Shown one piece after another: positions 42,929 to 51,928 of a stretch of DNA of 64,000 bases. Position numbers and translations under genes: made by a program. Each line of letters opens with the position of its first letter. Positions within the stretch are counted from its first letter, which is position 1. Below the pieces are notes generated by a model. That model did no database searches, was not told where the DNA came from, and was given only the letters and a program-made list of their open reading frames with translations. Source of the stretch: an uncultured Paracoccaceae bacterium (GTDB lineage Bacteria; Pseudomonadota; Alphaproteobacteria; Rhodobacterales; Rhodobacteraceae); NCBI GenBank assembly GCA_947489445.1, contig CANLDN010000003.1:310001-374000 (forward strand), given 5' to 3'.

Positions 42929-44829
42929 GCCAGCGGTTCCCAATGGACCCCCGCTGCGGGTATTTTGACCCCATTCCATTTCTGCGCTTTGGGTGCGTAG
43001 TTGAAGACGAACCGGTGCGTGCCCGTGTCTCTGATCCGCAGCCCATCGGGCAGGCTGTAGGTTGGTAGGTCGGTGGCATCGCAAAGCCCGCCGATGATGC
43101 TGTCAAATGTCGCCTCATCCGGCCAGCCCGCCAGATAGCGGATATGATCATTCCCCATGATCGCCGGGTGGCCCGCCTTGGTGCTGAGGTGCACGTCGGC
43201 ATTGCCTTCCAGATGTTCGAACCAGTGCAGGAAACGCCCGCCCCCCTGCAGCCTGATCTTTTCATCGGGCGGGATGCTTTCGGTCAAGGCGACGGTGATG
43301 TCGGTGTCGGGCAGGTCTGGCCCCATAGGTGTGGGAATAGCCAGTTCATCGGTCTTGGTGTCGGTGCGCGGCCCGATCAGCGCGACCCCTTCGAAACGGG
43401 CGAGTGCCGCGCGCAGCGGGTCAGAGAGCGTCATGATCCCCGGGGCGAGGACCAGTTTGTAATCGGCTAGATCGTTGGTGTCTGGTGGCAGGATATCGAT
43501 ACTCAGCCCCGCGCGGCGGAGTGCCCGGTAGGCGGCAAAGGCAAGGCGGAACATCTCAAAATCCTTGCCTTGCGGCTGCGCGTCCCAGGCCCAGGCGCTT
43601 TCGTAGTCAAAGATCAGTGCGGCTTGCGCCTGTGCCGTACCGACATCTGGCAGGGCCGCGATTTCGTCGGCGACCTGCCGCGCCTCGGCCAGTGCCGGGG
43701 CTGCTTCGCTATCAGGGCGCAACAGCCCCGCATGCATCTGCTCCTGCGCGAAGGGCGCCTGCCGCCAGCGGAAATAGCAGACAGTCTCGGCCCCGTGGGC
43801 AAACGCCTCCCACGCCCAGAGCCGCGCCATGCCCGGCAGGGGGGCCGGATTGTAGGGTGCCCAGTTCACCGGCCCCGGCTGCTGTTCCATCACCCACAGG
43901 CGGCCTTTGCCAACCGCCCGGTAGAGGTCATGATGGAATGCCTGCATGTCCGGATGCCCCTGCCGCAGGAATTTTTTCTTTTCTTTTGAGGACCCTTCGA
44001 GCCGATCTGAAAGGAAGCCAATCGGATAACTATCCCACGACGCGATATCCAGATCCGCCCCGACCTTCCAATGATCGAACGTCGTGATCCGGCCCATGTA
44101 GTTGTGGATCAGGGGTGCATCGGTATGGCGGCGCAGTTCATCCGCCTGCACCTTGTTGAACGCCACCACCTGATCGGAACTGTAGCGGCGGAAGGCCAGT
44201 TGATGCGGATGGTTGGGTTCGGTCACCGTCAGGTTGGGCAGGTCGATCTGGTCGAAATGATCATATTCCATCGACCAGAACACGTTGCCCCAGGCCCGGT
44301 TCAGCGCATCGGTGGATTGGTATTTCTGCGCCAGCCAATCCTTAAACCCCCGCCGGGCCGCATCGGAATAACTCAGCGTTGTGTCGTGGCAATCATATTC
44401 ATTGTCGATTTGCCAGGCCGCGATATGAGAGTTCTTGCCATAGCGTTCACCCATCAGCCGGGCGATGCGACGGCATTCCTCGCGATAGCCTAGATGGCTG
44501 AAATCATAGTGACGACGCGAGCCGAATTTGCGTGGCCGTCCTTCGGCATCAACGGCGAGCATGTCGGGGTACTTGTCCACCATCCAGCGCGGCGGGGTCG
44601 CCGTTGGGGTGCCAAGGATGATCTTCAGACCGGCAGAACCCAGCACATCAATCGCGCGGTCCAGCCAATCCCATGTGAATGTGCCGGGGGTCGGCTCCAT
44701 CCGGCTCCACGCGAATTCGCCGATCCGCACCCATGACAGGCCGGTGTCCACCATGCGCGCGGCATCCTCGGCCCATTGATCCTCGGGCCAGTGTTCGGGG
44801 TAATAACAGACGCCAAGCGTGCGTTTCAT
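42925..44829 (-). CDS. GH42 beta-galactosidase
   Basis: A 634-residue GH42 enzyme. The N-terminal TIM barrel starts MKRTLGVCYYPEHWPEDQWAEDA. The acid/base glutamate is E144 in WQIDNEYDCHD and the nucleophile is E315 in WVMEQQPGPVNWAP. A trimerisation domain (about 390-585) and a small beta domain follow. No signal peptide is present, so it works on imported beta-galactosides in the cytoplasm. It is within the operon with mutarotase and the KDGal genes. Confidence 0.95.
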   Translation of the reverse strand: MKRTLGVCYYPEHWPEDQWAEDAARMVDTGLSWVRIGEFAWSRMEPTPGTFTWDWLDRAIDVLGSAGLKIILGTPTATPPRWMVDKYPDMLAVDAEGRPRKFGSRRHYDFSHLGYREECRRIARLMGERYGKNSHIAAWQIDNEYDCHDTTLSYSDAARRGFKDWLAQKYQSTDALNRAWGNVFWSMEYDHFDQIDLPNLTVTEPNHPHQLAFRRYSSDQVVAFNKVQADELRRHTDAPLIHNYMGRITTFDHWKVGADLDIASWDSYPIGFLSDRLEGSSKEKKKFLRQGHPDMQAFHHDLYRAVGKGRLWVMEQQPGPVNWAPYNPAPLPGMARLWAWEAFAHGAETVCYFRWRQAPFAQEQMHAGLLRPDSEAAPALAEARQVADEIAALPDVGTAQAQAALIFDYESAWAWDAQPQGKDFEMFRLAFAAYRALRRAGLSIDILPPDTNDLADYKLVLAPGIMTLSDPLRAALARFEGVALIGPRTDTKTDELAIPTPMGPDLPDTDITVALTESIPPDEKIRLQGGGRFLHWFEHLEGNADVHLSTKAGHPAIMGNDHIRYLAGWPDEATFDSIIGGLCDATDLPTYSLPDGLRIRDTGTHRFVFNYAPKAQKWNGVKIPAAGVHWEPLA

Positions 44830-44853
44830 GTCGGAGCCTATAGATACGGGCGC

Positions 44854-45675
44854 TTACAGGATGACCTGATGTTCGCGCTGGCCTGTGATATCGGTCGGGA
44901 TGGCAAATGTCTTGCCTTCGTCGGCCCCACTAAGACCGACCGCGGCAGAGGTGCAATAGAGTGTCTGCAAATCCGGCCCCCCAAATGCGGGGCAAGAGGT
45001 TTGGCGCGCAGGGAACGCATGCGCCGTGATGAATTTCCCATCAGGTCTGTATCCGGCCACCCGCGCCGTGCCCCATTGCGCGTTCCACAGATTGCCAGCC
45101 GCATCGACGACCGCGCCGTCAGGCCGGAAGTCGGTGCCAGTCAGGTCGATATGCAGTACAGGGTCGCCATCAGGCCAGCCGTCAGCATCCAGCGCCACGC
45201 GCATGATATTCTGCGTCGGCGTATCTGTGAAATAGGCGGTCTTGCCATCCGGGGCGAAGCAGATCGCATTGCTGATCGTGATAGGTGCAAAAAGCTGACG
45301 CAGCGCGCCCTTGTAATAGCGATAGATCGCGCCTGCACCGTCCTCCGCGTTGATCCCTATCGTCCCGATCCAGAATCCGCCCTGAGGGTCGGCGCGGCCA
45401 TCGTTGGAGCGGGTGACGGGGTTGTCGGCCTCCAGTGGGCAGATTTCTTCGTGATCGCCAGACGGAATGTCGAACCGATGCAGCGCGCCGGCCGACGCGA
45501 CCAGCAGCGTATCACGGTCAACCCAGCCGGCCGCGCTGACATAGGTGTCGAACTGCCAGTGCGTGCCCTTGGTGTGCAGGCGCTGACCGAGGATATCGAA
45601 CCAGAACAGCTGTTCACGTTCAGGATGCCAGAGCGGGCCTTCGCCCAGCTGGCATTGGGTATCGTCAAAGATCAT
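44854..45675 (-). CDS. SMP-30/gluconolactonase family protein, probable galactonolactonase
   Basis: A 273-residue six-bladed propeller: metal-ligand glutamate in [21 protein letters not shown], later asparagine/aspartate ligands in [19 protein letters not shown] and [21 protein letters not shown]. In this operon it would open galactono-lactone made by the dehydrogenase. Its ATG overlaps the dgoA stop (45672-45675). The specific substrate is inference from context. Confidence 0.88.
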   Translation of the reverse strand: MIFDDTQCQLGEGPLWHPEREQLFWFDILGQRLHTKGTHWQFDTYVSAAGWVDRDTLLVASAGALHRFDIPSGDHEEICPLEADNPVTRSNDGRADPQGGFWIGTIGINAEDGAGAIYRYYKGALRQLFAPITISNAICFAPDGKTAYFTDTPTQNIMRVALDADGWPDGDPVLHIDLTGTDFRPDGAVVDAAGNLWNAQWGTARVAGYRPDGKFITAHAFPARQTSCPAFGGPDLQTLYCTSAAVGLSGADEGKTFAIPTDITGQREHQVIL

Positions 45676-46277
45676 CCTGCAGCCTCATCATAGGCGGCCA
45701 CCATGTCTTTCGCGCGAGCGGTGACTTCGGCCACCGTCAGGCCCGGTTTGTAAAGGGCGGAGCCGATGCCAAAACCATCCGCGCTCGCTGCCATCCATTC
45801 GGCGAAATTGTCGGCCCCGGCGCCGCCCACCGCATAAACCTGAGTACCCGGCGGCAGGACAGCGCGGATCGCCTTGATCCCGTCAGGCCCCAGCAGGCTC
45901 GCCGGAAAAATCTTCAGCCCATCCGCGCCCCATTTCAGCGCCTCAAAACACTCGGTCGGGGTCATCACCCCCGGCCAGCTTTCCATACCCGCATTCTTGG
46001 TCGCCACAATGACCCGCTGGTCGCAGTTGGGCGACACGATCAGCTTGCCACCGACCTGCGCGACGCGGCCCACATCATCGGTGGACAGAACCGTGCCCGC
46101 GCCGATCAGGGCGTCATTCCCATGGGCATCGACCATCGCCTTGATACTGTCGAACGGATCGGGCGAATTCAGTGGCACCTCGATCTTGGTGATCCCGGCG
46201 TCGATCAGGGCTGCGGCCATAGGCACAGCCTCAGGCGGAGTAATACCACGCAATATGGCGATCAGAGGGCGTGACAT
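45672..46277 (-). CDS. dgoA: 2-dehydro-3-deoxy-6-phosphogalactonate aldolase
   Basis: A 201-residue class I aldolase. The Schiff-base lysine is K122 in [12 protein letters not shown], with the general-base glutamate E33 in [18 protein letters not shown] and SPNCDQ match the KDPG/KDPGal aldolase family. Cleaves KDPGal to pyruvate and glyceraldehyde-3-phosphate. Follows dgoK by three bases. Confidence 0.92.
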   Translation of the reverse strand: MSRPLIAILRGITPPEAVPMAAALIDAGITKIEVPLNSPDPFDSIKAMVDAHGNDALIGAGTVLSTDDVGRVAQVGGKLIVSPNCDQRVIVATKNAGMESWPGVMTPTECFEALKWGADGLKIFPASLLGPDGIKAIRAVLPPGTQVYAVGGAGADNFAEWMAASADGFGIGSALYKPGLTVAEVTARAKDMVAAYDEAAG

Positions 46278-46280
46278 GGG

Positions 46281-47180
46281 CTATCCTTTCAGACGGCGAT
46301 AAGCGGCGGTAAGACCCGCAATGGTGATAGCGTCGCCCTGCACTTGCGTGGCGGGCGCATGTTGCGCGGCAAGGGCATCGACATAGAGTTTCGACAGGCC
46401 GCCAGCCCCGATCACGGCGATCTGCTGACCCAGCCAATAGGGTTTCGCGGCGGCCAGTTCCGCCCCGATCAGCAGGCCAGACAGGCGGGCGCGGGCGGCA
46501 GCACCGGACAGGTCATTCAACAGCCCCTCGGCCCGCAACGAGAACAGGCGCGCGGCCAGCCGTTCGGGCCGGGCCATCGCATCGGTCACGGCGGTGGCGA
46601 ATGCGTCATCATCCCAGCCTTCAGCGGCGATAGAATGGCGCAGAACCGTATGTTCGCTGATCGTCGCAAACAACTCTCCTGTCATGAAGGTCTGGAAACT
46701 CACGACCTCATCGGCGCTGACATGCACCCATTTCGTATGGGTGCCGGGCAGGCAGATCACACCGTCCCAGTTCTTGTTGCGCGCCAGAAAGCCCGCGATC
46801 TGGGTTTCCTCGCCCCGCATCACGTCCGCCGGGCTGGCTTGCTTGATCCCGGGAATGACATACACCTGCAGGTCGGGATGTTGCGCCGGGGCACGCGCAA
46901 ACCCTTCGGGCAAAGCAGGGCAGGGAACCGCACTATAAGGCGCCTCGACCCAGCCTTGCCGCGATCCGACCATGCCGCAGGCAATCACAGTCACTGGGCC
47001 GTTGATCCAGTCACCAACTGTGCGCAGCAGTTCCGGTTCAAACCCGTCTCGGGTCAACTCACCCATGCCTTTGTCAGACCGGGCCTCGGCCAGCACGGTG
47101 CCAGAGGCCGACATCGCCCAGGCCCGCATATTCGACGTGCCCCAATCCACCGCGATCCAGTCTGGCTTGATATCGCTCAT
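46281..47180 (-). CDS. dgoK: 2-dehydro-3-deoxygalactonokinase
   Basis: A 299-residue kinase of the DgoK family: IAVDWGTSNMRAWAM phosphate-binding start, LPGTHTKWVHV, and a C-terminal GLLIGAELAAAKPYWLGQQIAVIGAGGLSKLYVDAL. It phosphorylates 2-keto-3-deoxygalactonate. The ATG overlaps the dehydrogenase stop (47177-47180). With dgoA it defines the lower De Ley-Doudoroff pathway. Confidence 0.93.
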   Translation of the reverse strand: MSDIKPDWIAVDWGTSNMRAWAMSASGTVLAEARSDKGMGELTRDGFEPELLRTVGDWINGPVTVIACGMVGSRQGWVEAPYSAVPCPALPEGFARAPAQHPDLQVYVIPGIKQASPADVMRGEETQIAGFLARNKNWDGVICLPGTHTKWVHVSADEVVSFQTFMTGELFATISEHTVLRHSIAAEGWDDDAFATAVTDAMARPERLAARLFSLRAEGLLNDLSGAAARARLSGLLIGAELAAAKPYWLGQQIAVIGAGGLSKLYVDALAAQHAPATQVQGDAITIAGLTAAYRRLKG

Positions 47181-47935
47181 CCTGCGTGCACCACCCCTGC
47201 GTCAATCACCATGACCTGCCCCGTCATCATGGCCGATGCGTCGGAGGCAAGAAAGAGGGTTCCGCCGACCATATCCGCAGGCTGGATGAATTCCTTAAGG
47301 CATTGTTTTTCCAGAAACGCCGCCTTCGCCTCGGGCGTGGCCCACATCGTTTCCTGTTTTTCGGTGAACACCCAGCCGGGGGCAACGGCGTTGACCCTGA
47401 TCCCCTTCGGCCCCCATTCGCGGGCCAGCGCGCGGGTCATGCCGGTGATACCAGCATTCGCGCTGACATAAGGGACCATGCCGGCAGCCCCCATCATGTA
47501 AGTGATGGAGGAAAAGTTGATGATCGATCCTTTATCGGCCATCAACTCCGCCGCTTTCTGGCAGGCAAAGAAATAGGCCTTGAAGTTCACCGCCTGGCTG
47601 TCGTCCCAGACCTCCGGCGTGATCTCCATCGCGTCGTAACGCATGTCGTTGGCGGCGTTGTTGATCAGCGCCGCGAAGGGGCCGTTCGCCTCCACCGCCT
47701 GTTCCATCGCTGCCTGCAAAGCAGCGGTATCCGTGATGTCGCACTGAATGAATAGCGGGCGGTTGCCATAAGCCTTGTCCATGGCCGCCACAAATGCGCT
47801 GGCATCGGACCGCCCGACAAAGGCGACCTTGGCCCCCTGTGCCAAAAACCCTTCGGTCAGGGCAGCCCCAATGCCATTCCCGCCGCCGGTGATGAACACA
47901 GACGCACCTTTCAAATCGTGGAATGTCGCGCTCAT
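47177..47935 (-). CDS. short-chain dehydrogenase, probable galactose dehydrogenase
   Basis: A 252-residue SDR starting at ATG 47935 in an ATGA overlap with the alpha-galactosidase stop. The cofactor motif is ITGGGNGIG and the NNAAND motif is present. The catalytic serine lies in FSSITYMMG. The YxxxK segment reads Y-V-S-A-N (PYVSANAGITGM), with asparagine in place of the usual lysine. Operon position suggests oxidation of D-galactose to the lactone. The lysine change may be a subgroup feature or reduce activity. Confidence 0.82.
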   Translation of the reverse strand: MSATFHDLKGASVFITGGGNGIGAALTEGFLAQGAKVAFVGRSDASAFVAAMDKAYGNRPLFIQCDITDTAALQAAMEQAVEANGPFAALINNAANDMRYDAMEITPEVWDDSQAVNFKAYFFACQKAAELMADKGSIINFSSITYMMGAAGMVPYVSANAGITGMTRALAREWGPKGIRVNAVAPGWVFTEKQETMWATPEAKAAFLEKQCLKEFIQPADMVGGTLFLASDASAMMTGQVMVIDAGVVHAG

Positions 47936-50013
47936 AGCCGCTCCCCCTCCAACACCCACATGCGTTCGGGGAACGACCATGGCAAGGTTACGCCGTGGCG
48001 CATCAGATAGGTGCCGGTGACCTCCATCGCGCTGGATTTCAGGATCGGGTTACCGCGCGACAAGCGCGGGGCGCTTTCACGGTTGATCAGGCGGACGCGG
48101 TAGGTGGCATCAGGCTCCAACCCGGTCAGGCGCAAAGGACGCGGCGCGATCTGGGCGCTTGTCGCGGCTTTGCCCGCAAAGACGACAAACCTGTCCTTGT
48201 CGCGGGCCAGTTGCTGTTCGGCCATCACCGCGGGGTCGGCGCTGTCGAGACGCAGAATATCGGCGGTCTGCATCCAGTGGCGGTGGTGTTTCCACCAGCT
48301 TGTGACCTCTTTCAGCACGGCGGTTTCGCGTGCGTCCAACTCGCGCGGGTCCATCTCGAACCCCATATGGCGCTGGGCGGCGACCCAGGCGCGGAAGCTG
48401 ATATCCAGCGTGCGGCCCGAGGTATGGCACACACGCGGCCCGACATGGGACCCGGTGACCGCCATCGGCAGGAACAGCGCCGCATCATGCTGAATCCGCA
48501 ACCGTTCCAGCGCGTCATTGCTGTCCGACAGCCAGACCCGCTGTGTGCGCTGCATGATCCCGAAATCGATCCGGCCCCCGCCAGAGGCACAGCTTTCAAT
48601 CTCCACATCCGGGAAATCGGCGCGCAGCCGGTCGATCAGGGCGTATGACCCGCGCGTCTGCGCTGCATCCGGCATCGGCAGCACCCGGTTATGATCCCAT
48701 TTGATATAGTCGATATGGTGATCGCGCAGGATCGCCGACATGCGGTCATACAGAAAATCGCGCACCTCGGGCAGGGCCATGTTCAGCGCCTTTTGCTGGC
48801 GGCCCAGTGTCTGGTCTTCTGCCCCGAACACCCAATGCGGATTGGCACGGTGGATATCGCTGTCCTCGTTGATCATCTCGGGCTCGAACCACAGGCCGAA
48901 CGTCATGCCCAATGAATGCACATGGTCGATCAGCGGATGCAGCCCGTCAGGGTATTTACGCGGGTCCACTGTCCAGTCCGACAGGCTGCGTGTGTCGTCA
49001 TCGCGATTGCCGAACCAGCCGTCATCTAGCACAAATCGCTCCGCGCCCAGTTCCGCCGCCCGATCCGCGATGTCCTGCAAAACAGGCAGCTTGTGATCGA
49101 AATAGACGGCCTCCCAACAGTTGTAATGCACCGGGCGCGGCGCGCTGGGCTTGGGCCATGTCACGATCCGGTCGCGCAAATGGCGCTGGAACGCAACGGC
49201 GCAGCCATTCAGCCCACGGTCGGAATAGGCGATGTAAAGGGGCGCGGTTTTGAATTGCGTCGCAGGCTCGGTCTCCATCCGTGCGGCATGGCCCCACTGG
49301 ATCTGGCGACGACCATCCTGCAATTCCTCGGCGATCATCTTATGACCGCCGGACCAGCCATAATGAAAGGCGTAAGCCTCCCCTTCGGTATTGGTGGCCC
49401 CCCGACACGGGACAATCAGACCGGGGAAATGTTCATGCCCGGTGCGGCCCGTCCGGTTCTCGCGATAGCGCATGCCAGGCGACCACGCGGTGCGGGACAG
49501 CTGAAACTCACCACACCAGCGGCCTGACACATCAATCATTTCATCCGATTGCTGCGGGCCGGGCAGGACGGGCGCGGCCAGCCAATGCAGATGCACTGGG
49601 CGGGTCGCGTCCAGCGTGGTCTGGCAGGTGATGATATGGGTCTCGGGGTCGGACGCGAAACTGACGGTCAGGGTCAAACCATTGGCCTTGTCGGCATAGG
49701 TCAGCTCCAGCGTACCGTTCTGTTCGACACTTTCGAAACAGAACTTGGGTAGCAGCGGCGTGCCGTCCGTATCGCGCACGATCAGCCCCGGCTGGCCGGG
49801 GAAACTGCGCGTCGCCTCGGGACAGATCGACAGATCCGGGTTTTCGTCCAGCATGCCGCCCGTCACGTCAATCGCGTGGGCGGCATGCAGCGTGTTCAGG
49901 TCTTCGCCATCCGGCAGGACAGCGCCCCAATATACCACCTCGGGCAGGCGGTCGTTGGTGGCCGCCAAGACAAGCGTCTGGCGGCCATCGTCAATACGAT
50001 AGGTCCGGTTCAT
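47932..50013 (-). CDS. GH36 alpha-galactosidase
   Basis: A 693-residue GH36 enzyme. The nucleophile aspartate is in YIKWDHNRVLP near residue 440 and the acid/base aspartate in WLSDSNDALERLRI near residue 497. ERFVLDDGWFG and ESCASGGGRIDFGIM are typical. No signal peptide, so it hydrolyses imported alpha-galactosides (melibiose, raffinose type). It follows the second permease gene by seven bases. Confidence 0.95.
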   Translation of the reverse strand: MNRTYRIDDGRQTLVLAATNDRLPEVVYWGAVLPDGEDLNTLHAAHAIDVTGGMLDENPDLSICPEATRSFPGQPGLIVRDTDGTPLLPKFCFESVEQNGTLELTYADKANGLTLTVSFASDPETHIITCQTTLDATRPVHLHWLAAPVLPGPQQSDEMIDVSGRWCGEFQLSRTAWSPGMRYRENRTGRTGHEHFPGLIVPCRGATNTEGEAYAFHYGWSGGHKMIAEELQDGRRQIQWGHAARMETEPATQFKTAPLYIAYSDRGLNGCAVAFQRHLRDRIVTWPKPSAPRPVHYNCWEAVYFDHKLPVLQDIADRAAELGAERFVLDDGWFGNRDDDTRSLSDWTVDPRKYPDGLHPLIDHVHSLGMTFGLWFEPEMINEDSDIHRANPHWVFGAEDQTLGRQQKALNMALPEVRDFLYDRMSAILRDHHIDYIKWDHNRVLPMPDAAQTRGSYALIDRLRADFPDVEIESCASGGGRIDFGIMQRTQRVWLSDSNDALERLRIQHDAALFLPMAVTGSHVGPRVCHTSGRTLDISFRAWVAAQRHMGFEMDPRELDARETAVLKEVTSWWKHHRHWMQTADILRLDSADPAVMAEQQLARDKDRFVVFAGKAATSAQIAPRPLRLTGLEPDATYRVRLINRESAPRLSRGNPILKSSAMEVTGTYLMRHGVTLPWSFPERMWVLEGERL

Positions 50014-50020
50014 GGTGATC

Positions 50021-50869
50021 TTACTTTACGGCCCCAAGGGTCAGACCCGCGATAAAGTGCTTCTGCATCAAAAAGAACATCGCGACAGGGGGAAGGGCGG
50101 CGACAATCGATCCCGCGCTCATCAAATGATAGGCGGCGCGGAACTGTGAATTGAACTCGGTAATTCCGGCGGTGACCGGCTGGGCATCAGGCCCCTGGGT
50201 CAGGACAACCGCCCAGAAATAATCGTTCCAGATGAAGGTGAAGATCAAGACGGCCAAGGCCGCCAGTGCGGGTTTCATCAATGGCAGCACGACATAAAGG
50301 AAGATGCGCCATTCGGCGACACCTTCGACACGCGCAGCCTCGATCAGCGGGAAGGGCAGGGCGCGGATAAAGTTACGCATGAACAGTGTGCAGAACCCGG
50401 TCTGGAACGCGACATGGAACAGAACCAGCCCCAGTTTGGTGTCATAAAGGTTCATGCTGACGGTCAGATCGCGCACAGGCACCATCAGGATTTGGAAGGG
50501 CACGAAATTCCCGGCGATGAAGATGAAAAAGATCAGAAGGTTGCCCTTGAACTTATAGACCCCCAGTGCGAACCCGGCCATGCAAGACAATGCCACCGCA
50601 CCAATCACTGTCGGTATGGTGATAAAGAGCGAGTTGAGCAGATAGCGCGGCATGTTCGATTCAAAGAATACCTTACCGTAGTTGGTGAAGGCCTCGAAAC
50701 TGCTGGGGACGCCCCAGTAGTTGCCGTTTGTGAAATCAGCGTCGGGTTTGATCGAGAAGAGCGCGACCGCCAAAAGCGGCAGTAGCCAGACGATCAAGGC
50801 GACGGGCAGGAACGCCTGATAGGTGATCTGCGCGGAACGCGGGCGTTTTTGGATTGGTGTCGGAAACAT
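50021..50869 (-). CDS. sugar ABC transporter permease, MalG type
   Basis: A 282-residue six-helix permease. The EAA loop is EAARVEGVAEWRIFLYVVLPLMKPA, and the tail ends FIAGLTLGAVK as in most MalG-like proteins. Its ATG shares one base with the stop of the upstream permease (TGATG). Together they form the galactoside channel. Confidence 0.93.
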   Translation of the reverse strand: MFPTPIQKRPRSAQITYQAFLPVALIVWLLPLLAVALFSIKPDADFTNGNYWGVPSSFEAFTNYGKVFFESNMPRYLLNSLFITIPTVIGAVALSCMAGFALGVYKFKGNLLIFFIFIAGNFVPFQILMVPVRDLTVSMNLYDTKLGLVLFHVAFQTGFCTLFMRNFIRALPFPLIEAARVEGVAEWRIFLYVVLPLMKPALAALAVLIFTFIWNDYFWAVVLTQGPDAQPVTAGITEFNSQFRAAYHLMSAGSIVAALPPVAMFFLMQKHFIAGLTLGAVK

Positions 50870-51798
50870 CAGCGGGCTCCCTTGTCATCTTGGTACATGG
50901 ACCACAGGAAGTAGACGATAAAGCCCAGCATGATGAAGAACAGGACGACGGCGATGGCCGCGCCATATCCCATGCGGAACCCGAATTCGGAGAGTGACTC
51001 TTCGAACATGTAGAAGGACAGGACGCGGGTGGACCCGAACGGGCCGCCATTGGTCATCACGCTGATCAAATCGAAGGATCGCAGCGCGCCAATGATGGTC
51101 ACAACAAAGGCGATGAAGGTGGCCGGTTTCAACTGGGGCAGGATCACGTACCACAGCATCTTGCGGCCCTTGGCCCCGTCCAACCGCGCGGCCTCCACCT
51201 GTTCGGGGTCCACGGCGTTCAGGCCGGTCAGATAGAGGATCATGCAGTAGGCCGTCTGTGGCCAGAGGCCTGCTGCGATAATGCCGTAGGTGGCCGTGTT
51301 TGGGTTGCCCAGAACGCCGCCCCGAATGTCGAGGCCGAACCAGCCGATGATCACGTCAAAGAGGCCATCATTGGGCAGGTAGAACCACGAAAACACAAGG
51401 CCCACGACGACCTGTGAAATCACGAACGGGAAGAAGAAAAGCGATTTGTAAAGCCGGATACCTGTCACCGTTTGGTTCAGGAAAAGCGCGATGAACAGGC
51501 CTGCCGGGATGGCCAGCAGATACAGGACCAGCCAGCGCAGGTTGTTCCAAAATGACACTTCGAACTTGCGATCGATATTCTGATCGCCAATGCCCAACAG
51601 CCGTTCATAATTCGCAGTGCCGACCCAGGTTTTGTCACCCAGACCGTCCCATTCATGCAGCGAAATCCAGAATGACTGGCCGATTGGGATGATGACATAG
51701 ACGGCAAAAAACAGCATTGCCGGCAGCAAAAAAAGCCATGGCGTGATGGCGATCTCATTGCGCTTGTACCAGCTGCGATTGGTATCTGCTGATGACAT
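50869..51798 (-). CDS. sugar ABC transporter permease, MalF type
   Basis: A 309-residue permease from ATG 51798 (GGGAAG upstream); the frame is open to 51894 without a ribosome site. Six helices; the EAA loop is EAARLDGAKGRKMLWYVILPQLKP. It lies 130 bases downstream of the binding-protein gene, a gap containing the palindrome at 51902-51921. Confidence 0.92.
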   Translation of the reverse strand: MSSADTNRSWYKRNEIAITPWLFLLPAMLFFAVYVIIPIGQSFWISLHEWDGLGDKTWVGTANYERLLGIGDQNIDRKFEVSFWNNLRWLVLYLLAIPAGLFIALFLNQTVTGIRLYKSLFFFPFVISQVVVGLVFSWFYLPNDGLFDVIIGWFGLDIRGGVLGNPNTATYGIIAAGLWPQTAYCMILYLTGLNAVDPEQVEAARLDGAKGRKMLWYVILPQLKPATFIAFVVTIIGALRSFDLISVMTNGGPFGSTRVLSFYMFEESLSEFGFRMGYGAAIAVVLFFIMLGFIVYFLWSMYQDDKGAR

Positions 51799-51901
51799 GT
51801 CTTTGCTTCCCTTCGGATCAACACATGCGAAAAGCCACAGGGCCTTGCGGATGGGTTGGTGGTTGCACCCGCCTTTCTGGCAAGACGGATGCAACGGCGT
51901 A

Positions 51902-51921
51902 AGGTGGGTTTAAACCCACCT
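51902..51921. repeat. perfect palindrome between binding-protein and permease genes
   Basis: AGGTGGGTTT and AAACCCACCT arms with no spacer, just after the binding-protein stop. No T-run follows in the direction of transcription. It may protect the 3' end of a shorter binding-protein mRNA, as REP does after malE. Confidence 0.75.
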
Positions 51922-51928
51922 CACCTGT

